Assembly: GCA_014055465.1 (NCBI GenBank)
Contig: WIAF01000001.1
Span: 310,001-374,000 of the forward strand
Origin: Nitrospira sp. CR1.1
GTDB lineage: Bacteria > Nitrospirota > Nitrospiria > Nitrospirales > Nitrospiraceae
DNA length: 64,000 bases
Reading direction: 5' to 3'
Shown here piece by piece: positions 43,437-50,814 of this stretch; position 1 is the stretch's first letter, and every line of letters begins with the position of its first letter. The notes below the pieces were generated by a model that was not told where the DNA came from, searched no databases, and saw only the letters and a list, made by a program, of their open reading frames with translations. The position numbers and the translations under genes were made by a program.

Positions 43437-44189
43437 TCAGCTTCGGACGCCGCTGACCAGAGTCAGTATCATGGCAGTGAGATACATGACGGTCATGCCG
43501 GCGAACATGCCTGCCGCGACCTGCACCCGACGCATCGCCGTATAGGACATCGCGGTGAGCGAGAGCACCACATAGAGCAATGACCCGGCAGCCAGCGCGT
43601 AGAAACAAATCGAGAAGTAGGAGGACACCCCCTGCCCGCTCAGAAAGGTCCCTATGCAGGTCGGCAACCCGGCAATCAGCCCGAGCAGCGCGACATCGCG
43701 CCACGAGATCGGCGTTTTCCCGGCAGCTCCGACGATACCGAATCCCTCAGTTCCGTTATGCAGGCCGAACCCCGTCACCAGCAAGACGCTCAGCGTATAT
43801 TCCCCACCGGCGTAGCTGGTCCCGATTGCGAGCCCTTCCCCCAGATTGTGCAACCCCATGCCCACCGCAATCATGTAGGGCAACGACAGGATCCGGTTTC
43901 CGGAACGGGCGCCGAACACCTGACTGGATTCCAATGCGACTAAGCCCACAAAACTCACGCCCAGACTACCCAGAAACACCAGCCACGAGATCGGATCACG
44001 CGCGCCTGTCTGCTCGGTGGCCTCGTGCATGAGGTCGAAAAAGAGGTAGACCAGCACCCCGTTCGCCACCCCGATAAACCCACCCTCCCAGGTGCGCGGG
44101 AGCACCTTGCCCAGATAGAGGGCGGCAAGAATCCCGAGGTAGACCGGAATGAGACCAGCGACCGCACCGAGAGCCATAACATCAAGCAT
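43437..44189 (-). CDS. ZIP-family divalent metal transporter
   Basis: A 250-residue protein with about eight membrane helices. Metal-binding helix motifs are HNLGEGLAIGTSYAGG and GFGLHNGTEGFGIVG; FFDLMHEA adds a possible ligand. ZIP proteins import Zn2+, Fe2+ or Mn2+. No metal regulator or partner is adjacent. Confidence 0.9.
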   Translation of the reverse strand: MLDVMALGAVAGLIPVYLGILAALYLGKVLPRTWEGGFIGVANGVLVYLFFDLMHEATEQTGARDPISWLVFLGSLGVSFVGLVALESSQVFGARSGNRILSLPYMIAVGMGLHNLGEGLAIGTSYAGGEYTLSVLLVTGFGLHNGTEGFGIVGAAGKTPISWRDVALLGLIAGLPTCIGTFLSGQGVSSYFSICFYALAAGSLLYVVLSLTAMSYTAMRRVQVAAGMFAGMTVMYLTAMILTLVSGVRS

Positions 44190-44256
44190 GGCACGCTTCT
44201 ATCAGAATCAGGCCCTGGAGGAAAGGCCGAAGACACGCTGAAATCACCCCGGTTCG

Positions 44257-44901
44257 TCAGAGGACCGTGTGTGCGCCCTGCAGCGAATAGACCGGGGGGA
44301 CCGTCTGCGTCCGATTGGACGCCCTCTTCACGATTCCTTCGTAGACCGCCGTATAGGCCGTCGCGGTTTCAACAAGTGAGTCCAGTGTGTCCACATGGAC
44401 TTCGCTCGGCTGACACGTAGCAGGAACGGGGATGAGGGCCAGCCAATTCAGATCAGGGCACTGTCGAATCTGCTCGACCGATGTTGCTACCAGAGCTAAT
44501 TCCCTGAACTCCCGGAATACGCACAGAATTTCTGGCGCATCCAGCGGACCGTAGACCGTGGCCAGGGTGGGAAGCGGACTGCGACGCATCAGCGGAAAGG
44601 CGGCAAACCCCGCATGGACGTGGATCAGATCAAAAGAAGTCCCCATGGAGAAGGCTTGCTCGAGAGCCAGAAACGTCAATCCTTCGGAGAGATGCCGCTT
44701 CGGGGCCGGATAGTGCCGAAGTGCCAGAGGCGACACCGGCACTAATGTTCCTGATACCCGGCTGTCCCCACTGGCGAAGACCGTCACTTCATGGCCGAAT
44801 CGAATCAAGCTCCTCGTCAAGAACTCCACGCCCCTCACGTCCGGGCTTTCACTCTCGTTGCACACCTCTTCAAAAAACTGACTGACCTGGGCAATACGCA
44901 T
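44257..44901 (-). CDS. Truncated GT4-type glycosyltransferase (N-terminal domain only)
   Basis: A 214-residue protein that matches the first half of GT-B glycosyltransferases: MRIAQVSQFFEEV, GVEFLTRSLIRFGHEVTVFASGDSR, FDLIHVHAGFAAFP, LATVYGPLDAPE. Full GT4 enzymes are ~350-400 residues. The C-terminal nucleotide-sugar-binding domain is missing and the 67-bp spacer to the next gene leaves no room for it. It is either a decayed gene or a half-domain protein. ATG 44901 has GAAGAGG upstream. Confidence 0.65.
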   Translation of the reverse strand: MRIAQVSQFFEEVCNESESPDVRGVEFLTRSLIRFGHEVTVFASGDSRVSGTLVPVSPLALRHYPAPKRHLSEGLTFLALEQAFSMGTSFDLIHVHAGFAAFPLMRRSPLPTLATVYGPLDAPEILCVFREFRELALVATSVEQIRQCPDLNWLALIPVPATCQPSEVHVDTLDSLVETATAYTAVYEGIVKRASNRTQTVPPVYSLQGAHTVL

Positions 44902-45383
44902 ACCCTCTTCCCTTTCTTGTTCGTCGATCTCTCCTACCACTCCGTGACTCCAAGGAGAACCTGTTCCCGTCCACCCCATTCGAAGCGTGACTCCAGACAG
45001 CTACGACGGGCAGGTGCCGAGGCGATACGGCGCTACTCGCTGATATGCTCGAGCCATCTGCATACGTATGCAGGGAAACCGACTCGCTTCACGGGAGCGC
45101 AGAGGGTACGACCAACAGATGAAAATGACCTGAGGGCAACATGAAAGTTTGATGAGGAAAACGGCGGGCAGCCGCTCGACGGCCCCCCGTTTCGATTTCC
45201 CCAAGGCAGATAGCGATCACGTGGGAAGGCGCGTTCGCGAGCGTGATCCTGCCGCATGCTGAAGGAAAGAGAGGTAGGACGAGCGGACATCACTGAGGGG
45301 GGACGGCACGAAAAGTGACCGCCCCCGACAGCTGCCCAGAAACTCACTCCCGATCTCGGAGGAGCGGGAACGGGGGGACCGGG
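44902..45383. other. Intergenic stretch with a 16-bp palindrome
   Basis: No convincing gene was found in this ~480-bp stretch. The short minus-strand ORFs there have no ribosome sites or recognisable composition. It contains the perfect palindrome listed at 45058-45073. Confidence 0.6.
45058..45073. promoter_or_regulatory. Perfect 16-bp palindrome, possible operator
   Basis: CTGCATACGTATGCAG equals its own reverse complement. It lies about 155 bp upstream of the truncated glycosyltransferase start and 310 bp after the DUF3015-like gene. It may bind a dimeric regulator. Confidence 0.4.
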
Positions 45384-45896
45384 TTAGCGCGAACCGGCGA
45401 GCCGGGCCAGAGTCGGATGTCCGGCCATTGCTTCCTGCAACGCCTTGACGACTGCTACTGACGACACTTCTCCCGCCTCTGTGAGCGCGAGATACTGCTG
45501 TTGCGCCAAGAGGAAAAACGCTGGCTGCTGTTCGGTCGGCACGTTCATCAGCGTCGCCAAGGCCGCCAGATGTTCCCCGCCGCCCCTCGCCATATCGGCC
45601 GACAGGGTGTCGAACGTACTGGCGACGAAGGTATTCGTCTCCTGTGCCGCCATGACCTTGCCGTCATTGGTGCAACCCGAGGTTCCAAAACTGATCCCGA
45701 ATGTCTGGCTGCCGAAGGTGCCGTTGGTGGTGGCCATCATGACTTGGGGCGCAATATTTTTCGGCGTCTTGTAATCAGACCAGGCCAATTTCCCCAAGCC
45801 GCATCCAGGACCGTTGTCCGGATTAACCGCGAACGCCAGGCCGAACTGAAGAGTGATCAGCATACCTGTAAGCGCTAGGATTCCTTGTTTCTTCAT
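45384..45896 (-). CDS. DUF3015-like exported protein
   Basis: A 170-residue protein with a signal peptide (ILALTGMLITLQFGLAFA) and the DUF3015-type mature start NPDNGPGCGLGKLAW, then TFGISFGTSGCTND with a second Cys. Role unknown in the family. ATG 45896 has GGGAG upstream and a promoter at 45973-46000. A longer reading to 46067 lacks support. Confidence 0.8.
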   Translation of the reverse strand: MKKQGILALTGMLITLQFGLAFAVNPDNGPGCGLGKLAWSDYKTPKNIAPQVMMATTNGTFGSQTFGISFGTSGCTNDGKVMAAQETNTFVASTFDTLSADMARGGGEHLAALATLMNVPTEQQPAFFLLAQQQYLALTEAGEVSSVAVVKALQEAMAGHPTLARLAGSR

Positions 45897-46221
45897 ACGA
45901 TCTCCCTTGTGTTTCCACGTATCACCGCCGCCGCTCAGAGACGGCTCGCGGATTCCTCTCTGCGCGATTCCTACCATAGCTGTCTTTTTCACGCTGTCAA
46001 ACAAAGCACTGTTTTTTTCATCTAACCAGAAAGGACATTGCCAAACCCTCTTATGGGCAATGAACACCTCGCGCAGGATTTCGCTGGTAAGGGCAGATAT
46101 TTGGCCTGAAGCAACGGAACGAGGGGAATCAATTGAACAGAGAATTGAGTGCCTTGAGAAGAGGCGCTCTTGCCGGTCCGTGATCAGACTCTCAAGCGAT
46201 TATTCCCCGACATGGAAAAAT
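45897..46221. other. Promoter region and islet left junction
   Basis: This ~325-bp stretch holds the DUF3015-like promoter (45973-46000) and ends at the tRNA-derived repeat. A plus-strand ORF crossing it ends in translated tRNA sequence and is rejected. Confidence 0.5.
45973..46000 (-). promoter_or_regulatory. Putative promoter of the DUF3015-like gene
   Basis: On the minus strand TTGACA is followed after 16 bases by TATGGT. It gives a leader of about 70 bases. Confidence 0.5.
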
Positions 46222-46266
46222 TTGGTGGTCCCAACGGGATTTGAACCCGTGTCTGAGCCTTGAGAG
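46222..46266 (-). repeat. tRNA-Glu 3'-end copy (att-like direct repeat)
   Basis: The 45 bases are identical to 48913-48957, covering the CCA end, T arm, variable loop and part of the anticodon stem. The rest of the tRNA is absent, so it is not a functional tRNA but a likely recombination scar. Confidence 0.8.
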
Positions 46267-46568
46267 AACGGACCAAACTGAGGAAAATCAACAGGATGAT
46301 TCTTCGGAAACGTCCAATGAGTGATGAGCTTTTACAATGGCTTACAGATAGGCTGTCCGATATAGGACAGGCATAGAGATGGTAGCGATCGGTCAGCGGC
46401 TGACTAAGTATGCAAAGGAATGGAGCCCCCTACAGAGCTGGAGGCGATTTGTTAGCGGCTATCTTCCGCTGGGGGAATTCCGTTTCATGGAATTGTGGAA
46501 GCCGCATCACGACCACATGCGGTTCGGCTCTAGACAATTAGCCAAGGCTACCTCGCTCGCATAGAGAG
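46267..46568. other. Left part of islet with no recognised gene
   Basis: A 61-codon plus-strand ORF at 46379-46564 has no ribosome site or known match. A small hairpin (CTGTCC and GGACAG arms) lies near 46352-46370. Nothing else can be supported. Confidence 0.5.
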
Positions 46569-46907
46569 TCAGCCGACAGGTACCAAGCGGCCTCGCCGTG
46601 ATGAGGCACCTTTCGTCGGTGTCAGCCGGCAAGTCGTCGCGCTGAGTTCCAAGGTACCATCCAGCGCACCGAGCAATCGGATCAGCGTACCGATTCCTGG
46701 CCGTTGGGCTCCACTTTCCAGCCTTGCAAGCTGCGGCTGCTTCATGCCGACGCGTTTCGCCAATTCCGTCTGACTCAGGCCGCGCCGTTCTCGCAGCTTG
46801 GCTAAAGCAACCGCCAAGGCCACATCCTTCTCCGCCTCGGCCAATTCGCCGGCAAACGAGGGTTTCTTACAAATCTGCTCGTCGATATAGTCTCGATGGG
46901 TTTTCAT
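46569..46907 (-). CDS. higA: HigA-like XRE-family antitoxin
   Basis: A 112-residue protein. The helix-turn-helix is at ~38-90 (LRERRGLSQTELAKRVGMKQPQLARLES). The N-terminal ~35 residues (KPSFAGELAEAEKDVALA) are a typical toxin-contact/dimer segment, and the tail is basic. ATG 46907 lies 4 bases after the toxin stop, with AAGAGGTG as ribosome site. Toxin-first order is characteristic of HigBA-type modules. It should bind the palindrome upstream of the toxin. Confidence 0.85.
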   Translation of the reverse strand: MKTHRDYIDEQICKKPSFAGELAEAEKDVALAVALAKLRERRGLSQTELAKRVGMKQPQLARLESGAQRPGIGTLIRLLGALDGTLELSATTCRLTPTKGASSRRGRLVPVG

Positions 46908-46911
46908 CGTT

Positions 46912-47253
46912 TCACCTCTTCAGCGTATCGGCATACCGTTGTTCCGCCAGCACAATGTCTCCCGCCTTCAGCTTCTGAGACTTCTTCTGCACCGCATGGA
47001 GAATGACAAAACGCTGCCCCACGATCGCCCCATAAAAGAACCGGTATTCGCTCCCCGACCATTCCGGACGGAGCTCCCAAATCTTCCCGCGAACATGTTT
47101 GGCAATTGCCGCGGGCAGCCGGGTTCCATCCACTTCTAATCGACTGATGTAGGCCAAACACTTCGCCCGGGCTTTCGGGGAGAGCGCGTCAAGGAAATCC
47201 TCGACCGGCGTCTCTCCGGTCCTGGTTTCGTAGTACACCACCGTCCATGGCAT
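46912..47253 (-). CDS. higB: HigB/RelE-superfamily toxin (Gp49-like)
   Basis: A 113-residue protein with the Gp49/HigB pattern: VVYYETRTGETPVEDFLDALS, a central basic-aromatic KHVRGKIWELRPEW, EYRFFYGAIVGQRFVILHAVQKKSQK. Family members cut mRNA on the ribosome. ATG 47253 is preceded within 12 bases by TATAGT inside a palindrome, so the leader is very short. It is paired with the XRE antitoxin downstream. Confidence 0.85.
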   Translation of the reverse strand: MPWTVVYYETRTGETPVEDFLDALSPKARAKCLAYISRLEVDGTRLPAAIAKHVRGKIWELRPEWSGSEYRFFYGAIVGQRFVILHAVQKKSQKLKAGDIVLAEQRYADTLKR

Positions 47254-47260
47254 ATCAGCA

Positions 47261-47280
47261 CTATAACATTTCTGTTATAG
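47261..47280 (-). promoter_or_regulatory. Autoregulatory operator of the HigBA-like pair
   Basis: CTATAACA-TTTC-TGTTATAG is a perfect inverted repeat with 8-base arms. The minus-strand -10 box TATAGT overlaps its promoter-distal arm, 12 bases before the toxin ATG. Binding of the antitoxin would block transcription, as in other toxin-antitoxin operons. Confidence 0.65.
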
Positions 47281-47347
47281 GCCATCAACAGGTAAGACGG
47301 AAGGCGACATTCAGCAGAAATAAAACGCGAGGGCAGCGAGCCTCACT

Positions 47348-47686
47348 CTATGGCCGCTGCTCTGTGGGGTCATAGGTCTTGGGTTTCGTGGCACCGGGAA
47401 CCACCTCTCCCACAACGGTAATGCACTGTGATCCAAAGAACCAGAACGCAAACGTATCGAGCGTGACACTGCGAATGTGCCGCACAGGAGGGCTGGCGTT
47501 CGCCATGGCCTGCTCTACTGTATTGGTGCCAAAACCGAAGCCGAAAATGATGTATGAGCAATCACTCCCCTCAGTCATCGGTTTTACGGCCTGATTCTCA
47601 GGGGTGATCCGAGAGGAGATATTGACGCACCCGCCAAGGAGCAGCGAGACAGCACAACAGCCAGCAGCGATCACTGTCCTGCGCAT
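47348..47686 (-). CDS. TRL-like small lipoprotein
   Basis: A 112-residue protein. The signal peptide ends in a lipobox LLGGC, so it should be lipid-anchored. The mature part (SDCSYIIFGFGFGTNT, then VRHIRSVTLDTFAFWFFGSQC) resembles the TRL-like family of short membrane-associated proteins, whose function is unknown. A GGAGGGG ribosome site precedes ATG 47686. Confidence 0.75.
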   Translation of the reverse strand: MRRTVIAAGCCAVSLLLGGCVNISSRITPENQAVKPMTEGSDCSYIIFGFGFGTNTVEQAMANASPPVRHIRSVTLDTFAFWFFGSQCITVVGEVVPGATKPKTYDPTEQRP

Positions 47687-47778
47687 TCATCCCCTCCTAG
47701 TTTGGTGCTGATCTAAGCTCATGGTCAATTGTGGCTTACCAGTGGCCCGCTGTCGCTTCACAGGCCACTCGACGAGAC

Positions 47779-47885
47779 TCATTTCCGCTTTTCTGCATAC
47801 TTCTTCAGCAGATCCCGCGCCGCCTCTTCCAGCGGCCCGTTCACATACCTGTCCCAATTCACCGCCGAGCTGACGGATTTCTACC
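47779..47885 (-). pseudogene. Degenerate copy of a ribbon-helix-helix antitoxin-like gene
   Basis: The minus strand encodes DRYVNGPLEEAARDLLKK and a YAEKRK end, close to DRYVNELLEEAARDLLKK in the intact gene at 48226-48394. The upstream part (EIRQLGGELG versus EIQHLALDQ) is in another frame, so one indel breaks it. No start codon in frame was found. Confidence 0.6.
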
Positions 47886-48227
47886 TCACGGCAATTGCAC
47901 GACAGTGACGGTCCAATCTCCACCAGAAATGATGCTCAAATAGTAAGTGCCGGCTTTGGGGTAGTAACTACTACCTGATCCTGGCTTGTGCTGCGAAGCG
48001 AGGTTGTCAACCGGGTCCCCATTCATGGCATAGAGCGAGACCCTAAAACTTTCCCCTTTGGCATCCCACCGAAGTTCCCATCCATCTTTCGCTGTGAAAG
48101 GACGCAGGTTCCGAGATCCATTGGCCGATTCCCGCTGCAGGACTTCTTCCGCAAAAGCCGTTTGCCAAACCAGAAGAATGAGCGTTGCGAGGGCGAGGGT
48201 GATGCGCGGCATGTGACGCCTGTTCAT
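47886..48227 (-). CDS. Small exported protein of unknown function
   Basis: A 113-residue protein with a signal peptide (ITLALATLILLVWQTAFAEE) and a beta-rich mature part with GTYYLSIISGGDWTVTVVQLP at the end. That pattern resembles small pre-peptidase C-terminal-like beta sandwiches, a weak resemblance. Its ATG overlaps the stop of the ribbon-helix-helix gene by four bases (ATGA), so they form an operon. Confidence 0.65.
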   Translation of the reverse strand: MNRRHMPRITLALATLILLVWQTAFAEEVLQRESANGSRNLRPFTAKDGWELRWDAKGESFRVSLYAMNGDPVDNLASQHKPGSGSSYYPKAGTYYLSIISGGDWTVTVVQLP

Positions 48228-48394
48228 TTCTTCTTCTCTCCATACTTCTTCAGCAGATCCCGCGCCGCCTCTTCCAGCAGTTCATTCACGTACCTGTCCT
48301 GATCCAACGCAAGGTGCTGGATCTCCAGCATTACCGCCTGATCCATGCGAATTCCGTAGAGTTTTCGAGTCGATCCTGACTGCTTCTTTGTCAT
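48224..48394 (-). CDS. Ribbon-helix-helix DNA-binding protein
   Basis: A 56-residue protein: a basic N-terminus, a beta strand (RKLYGIRMD), then two helices (MLEIQHLALDQDRYVNELL and EEAARDLLKKYG), the plan of CopG/Arc-type antitoxins. ATG 48394 is chosen over a TTG at 48406. The next gene is a small exported protein rather than a toxin. A broken paralogue lies 340 bp downstream. Confidence 0.65.
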   Translation of the reverse strand: MTKKQSGSTRKLYGIRMDQAVMLEIQHLALDQDRYVNELLEEAARDLLKKYGEKKK

Positions 48395-48440
48395 GGAAGC
48401 GCACAATACGCAACGCTGGTTACCGAGTCAACCATATAAC

Positions 48441-48468
48441 TTGCTATCCAGTTATATGCTGATATATA
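48441..48468 (+). promoter_or_regulatory. Putative promoter of the 48-residue RHH gene
   Basis: TTGCTA and TATATA are spaced by 16 bases in an AT-rich patch; ATAAC and GTTAT arms at 48436-48455 overlap the -35 and could be an operator for the protein itself. Confidence 0.45.
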
Positions 48469-48498
48469 CTTCACTCGTCAGACAAAGAGGTCTACCCC

Positions 48499-48645
48499 AT
48501 GCCGATGATCAGGCTCCTGATTTCACTCCCAAAGACATTAAAGGCCAAGCTCGACGCCATGAGAAAACAAGGCACCACCTCGAGCGGATTTATTCGCAGC
48601 CTGCTCGAACGCGAGTTTCAGAAACAGGACGAGCAGAAGCGCTAA
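48499..48645 (+). CDS. Short ribbon-helix-helix (CopG-like) protein
   Basis: A 48-residue ORF starting MPMIRLLISLPKTLKAKLD and ending in ERE-rich helix (GFIRSLLEREFQKQDEQKR). A beta strand followed by two helices matches the RHH fold of CopG-like repressors and antitoxins. AGAGG lies 8 bases before the ATG and a promoter is just upstream. The next small ORF starts 25 bp downstream. Confidence 0.65.
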   Translation: MPMIRLLISLPKTLKAKLDAMRKQGTTSSGFIRSLLEREFQKQDEQKR

Positions 48646-48669
48646 CCATCAGAAAAAGGAGTCGGTCGA

Positions 48670-48846
48670 ATGGGAACTTTGGGAGCGTTGCAGAACATCA
48701 GCGGCGCGGTCGAGGGCCCTTCTCTTACCAGTCTCAAAACAGTATTCACATGGCGGACATGGCTGGAATCTCAAGCTTCGCGAGGCCGTGACGCAACTAG
48801 AAACTACGTACACGAAGCCCGTTTTGTCCTATGGATTGTCCTATGA
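48670..48846 (+). CDS. Hypothetical 58-residue protein downstream of the RHH gene
   Basis: A 58-residue ORF with a very good ribosome site (AAGGAG, 8 bases before ATG 48670). It contains VFTWRTWLESQASRGRD and ends in a hydrophobic EARFVLWIVL. No family was recognised. Position directly after a CopG-like gene suggests a toxin-like partner or a gene remnant; both are guesses. Confidence 0.4.
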   Translation: MGTLGALQNISGAVEGPSLTSLKTVFTWRTWLESQASRGRDATRNYVHEARFVLWIVL

Positions 48847-48913
48847 GAGGCAAACCACTCCTGAGCCAGAACTCAGGAAGGTCGCCAACTCCTCGGAAGA
48901 TCAGGGAAAAGGT

Positions 48914-48991
48914 TGGTGGTCCCAACGGGATTTGAACCCGTGTCTGAGCCTTGAGAGGGCTCCGTCCTAGGCCAAGCTAGACGATGGGACC
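48914..48991 (-). tRNA. tRNA-Glu (CTC anticodon)
   Basis: A cloverleaf folds on the minus strand: acceptor GGTCCCA/TGGGACC, D arm with the Glu-type ATCGTCTAG start, anticodon stem GAGCC/GGCTC with loop CTCTCAA (anticodon CTC), and T arm with GTTCAAAT. CCA is encoded (48914-48916). Its 3' half is duplicated at 46222-46266, marking an integration site. Confidence 0.92.
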
Positions 48992-49126
48992 GGTGAGGTA
49001 GTCCAACTACAGCGGAAAGAACCGGACTGTACCATAGCGAGTTTTGGCTTTTCAAACGGCAAGTCACAGCGGTCTGCCCGGAGGGGCCGCTCAAGACGCG
49101 GGCATGACTCGATCAACCAGGCCCGC

Positions 49127-49155
49127 TTGCAGAGCCTTTTGAATTAGCCTACAGT
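49127..49155 (+). promoter_or_regulatory. Putative promoter giving a leaderless lipoprotein mRNA
   Basis: TTGCAG and TACAGT are spaced by 17 bases. The -10 ends 6 bases before ATG 49162, so transcription would begin at or next to the start codon. No ribosome site is present. Confidence 0.45.
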
Positions 49156-49161
49156 ACGTGT

Positions 49162-49596
49162 ATGTATCGTCATGGCTTCAAACCCACACGCATTCTTGTT
49201 GCCGGCCTGATTCCCGCTCTTCTCGCATTGGCCGGCTGCGGAGCCAGTTTCCTTGAGGGGACGATCGCGCCGCCCAACTCCAGCGCCTGGACGAAGTGCG
49301 GAAGCACCACCAAAGTGCGCGTGAAGCCGCCTAAATCCACTATCACGGTCGCGTATACGGAGCCGACCACCGGCACTGACGGCAAACCCCTGACCAACCT
49401 TGCCTACACAACCATTTATTATAATGCCGGGGACGGCCCTGTGATCGCGAAAGTTGTGCCGGCATCACAAAAGACCGGCGGGGCAGCCGTCTCTCAAGTC
49501 ATCATGATACCCACGCCGAACCAGGCAGAGCAGGACGTGACCGTCTGCGTGACAGCCACCGACTCCGACGACCGTGAAGGCCCCGCCACGCCCTAG
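49162..49596 (+). CDS. Small lipoprotein with fibronectin-like fold
   Basis: A 144-residue protein with a lipobox LALAGC after a hydrophobic signal (ILVAGLIPALLALAGC). The mature part has alternating strands (STITVAYTEPTT, LAYTTIYYNAGDGP, AEQDVTVCVTATDSDD) that read like a single fibronectin type III-like module with two Cys. Function unknown. The mRNA may be leaderless. Confidence 0.7.
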   Translation: MYRHGFKPTRILVAGLIPALLALAGCGASFLEGTIAPPNSSAWTKCGSTTKVRVKPPKSTITVAYTEPTTGTDGKPLTNLAYTTIYYNAGDGPVIAKVVPASQKTGGAAVSQVIMIPTPNQAEQDVTVCVTATDSDDREGPATP

Positions 49597-49721
49597 CATC
49601 CCGCTAGAACAGACTTGACAGCGCCCCGCTAAGGGCCTACCTTGCATCCACTTGCTCAGGCCGGCACAGAGGGCCGAATGCGTCGCCCAGCCGGTCTTCA
49701 GGTCGCACTAGATTTCTACGC

Positions 49722-50246
49722 ATGGAACTACGCAAACCTGACGCATCACCTCCTTCCCACGAGGCCGAATCAGAGCGGCATAAACACAGCCTGGAGATTC
49801 GGCTCGGCTCCAACATTTTTCGCAATACCAATGGTGTGATCCGGGTTCAGGGCAAGGAACAACTCGTCCTGGAACTGGCGCCGGAACAAGACCGTATCCT
49901 GCTCACCATCGATTTGTATGACGGGAGCGGCAACCATGTGGCGCATCTCCGCCGCAATCGCTGGGCCTTCAACGACGGCAACCGCTTTTTGCTCAACACG
50001 AGCGACTCTCCGCCGACCCTCTTCCCCAATCTTCCCTGGCTCAAGGTGACGGATCAGGAAACCGGCGAAACGGTCTTGGAAGCGGCCGTCACCCCGGGCG
50101 AAAAGATCCATGTGGCGACGGGCAAGTTCTATTCGCATCGCGGCCAACTCATCGAAATCACCTCCCACTTTTGCCGCATCGGATCGACGCACACCCTGTT
50201 CGGTGATGTGTTTGAAGCGCGTGGCGGAACGGCGGTGCTCGGCTGA
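49722..50246 (+). CDS. Conserved hypothetical protein
   Basis: A 174-residue soluble protein, polar at the N-terminus, then beta-rich: LEIRLGSNIFRNTNGVIRV, RILLTIDLYDGSGNHVAHLRRNRW, and a C-terminal ITSHFCRIGSTHTLFGDVFEA. No signal peptide. I do not recognise the family. The next gene starts 15 bp downstream, so they are probably co-transcribed. Confidence 0.7.
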   Translation: MELRKPDASPPSHEAESERHKHSLEIRLGSNIFRNTNGVIRVQGKEQLVLELAPEQDRILLTIDLYDGSGNHVAHLRRNRWAFNDGNRFLLNTSDSPPTLFPNLPWLKVTDQETGETVLEAAVTPGEKIHVATGKFYSHRGQLIEITSHFCRIGSTHTLFGDVFEARGGTAVLG

Positions 50247-50261
50247 AGACGGCCGGATCAC

Positions 50262-50675
50262 ATGACTGACGCGCCAAACCCCAGTATCCATGCCTTCCTG
50301 GTCTGTGACAGTGTCATCGAAGACAGCCTCACCAAGAAAAAATCTCTGATCGGTATTTTCACCCATCTGCAGGCAGTGACGTTCCCGTTTCAGCACCACC
50401 AACTGGGCCTGTACTTCTGCATGACCGATGCTGAAGGAACGTACCACCTGGAGATCGATCTGATGTATGTGAACACCGATCAGTTGGTCTGCCGCGCCTC
50501 CCTTCCCGACATCGTCATCGGCGATCGCCTGCAGATTGCCGATTTCGGCATCAACATCCCCGCCCTTCTGTTTCCCCATCCAGGTCGTTATGAGTTTCGC
50601 TTGCGCATGAACAACCGCGTGATCGCGCAAAAAGATTTCAATGTCATCCAATTGCCTTCACCACCTGCCGCCTAA
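50262..50675 (+). CDS. Conserved hypothetical protein (DUF6941-like)
   Basis: A 137-residue protein starting NPSIHAFLVCDSVIEDSLTKK, followed by SLIGIFTHLQAVTFPF and a beta-rich end (GRYEFRLRMNNRVIAQKDF). This resembles the small uncharacterised group labelled DUF6941; I hold this loosely. A hairpin at 50687-50704 follows the stop. Confidence 0.65.
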   Translation: MTDAPNPSIHAFLVCDSVIEDSLTKKKSLIGIFTHLQAVTFPFQHHQLGLYFCMTDAEGTYHLEIDLMYVNTDQLVCRASLPDIVIGDRLQIADFGINIPALLFPHPGRYEFRLRMNNRVIAQKDFNVIQLPSPPAA

Positions 50676-50686
50676 CCAGCCTCGTT

Positions 50687-50704
50687 CACGCTTGCGAAAG
50701 CGTG
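50687..50704 (+). terminator. Hairpin with GCGA loop after the two hypothetical genes
   Basis: CACGCTT-GCGA-AAGCGTG is a perfect 7-bp stem with a GNRA tetraloop, 12 bases after the stop codon. No U-tract follows, so it may be a 3'-end stabiliser or weak terminator. Confidence 0.4.
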
Positions 50705-50814
50705 CGTGACCGGGATGCATGAGGCATCCGAACGTGACTCCTCGGCGGACATCATATGTACCGAGACGGTTTGCTCAGGCAGGCGAATCGGAAAGCAATG
50801 AATGCGGCAGATGG

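Larger units (their letters stand above)
46222..48957. mobile_element. Small tRNA-Glu-associated genomic islet
   Basis: The segment lies between a 45-bp copy of the tRNA-Glu 3' end (46222-46266) and the same 45 bases inside the intact tRNA-Glu gene (48913-48957). The orientation is as expected for an element inserted at the tRNA 3' end. The cargo is a HigBA-like pair, a TRL-like lipoprotein, ribbon-helix-helix genes and small exported proteins, with lower GC and short genes. No integrase is recognisable, so it is a remnant or a non-autonomous islet. Confidence 0.65.

Noticed and set aside
45033-45347. 104-codon minus-strand ORF in the gene-poor stretch
   Set aside because: No ribosome site, biased Ser/Arg/Pro composition and no recognisable domain.
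45853-46263. Plus-strand ORF ending in PTGFEPVSEP
   Set aside because: The end is translated tRNA sequence, a common artefact; no ribosome site.
46223-46295. Second tRNA-Glu gene
   Set aside because: Only the 3' part matches; the D arm and the 5' acceptor strand are absent, so no cloverleaf forms.
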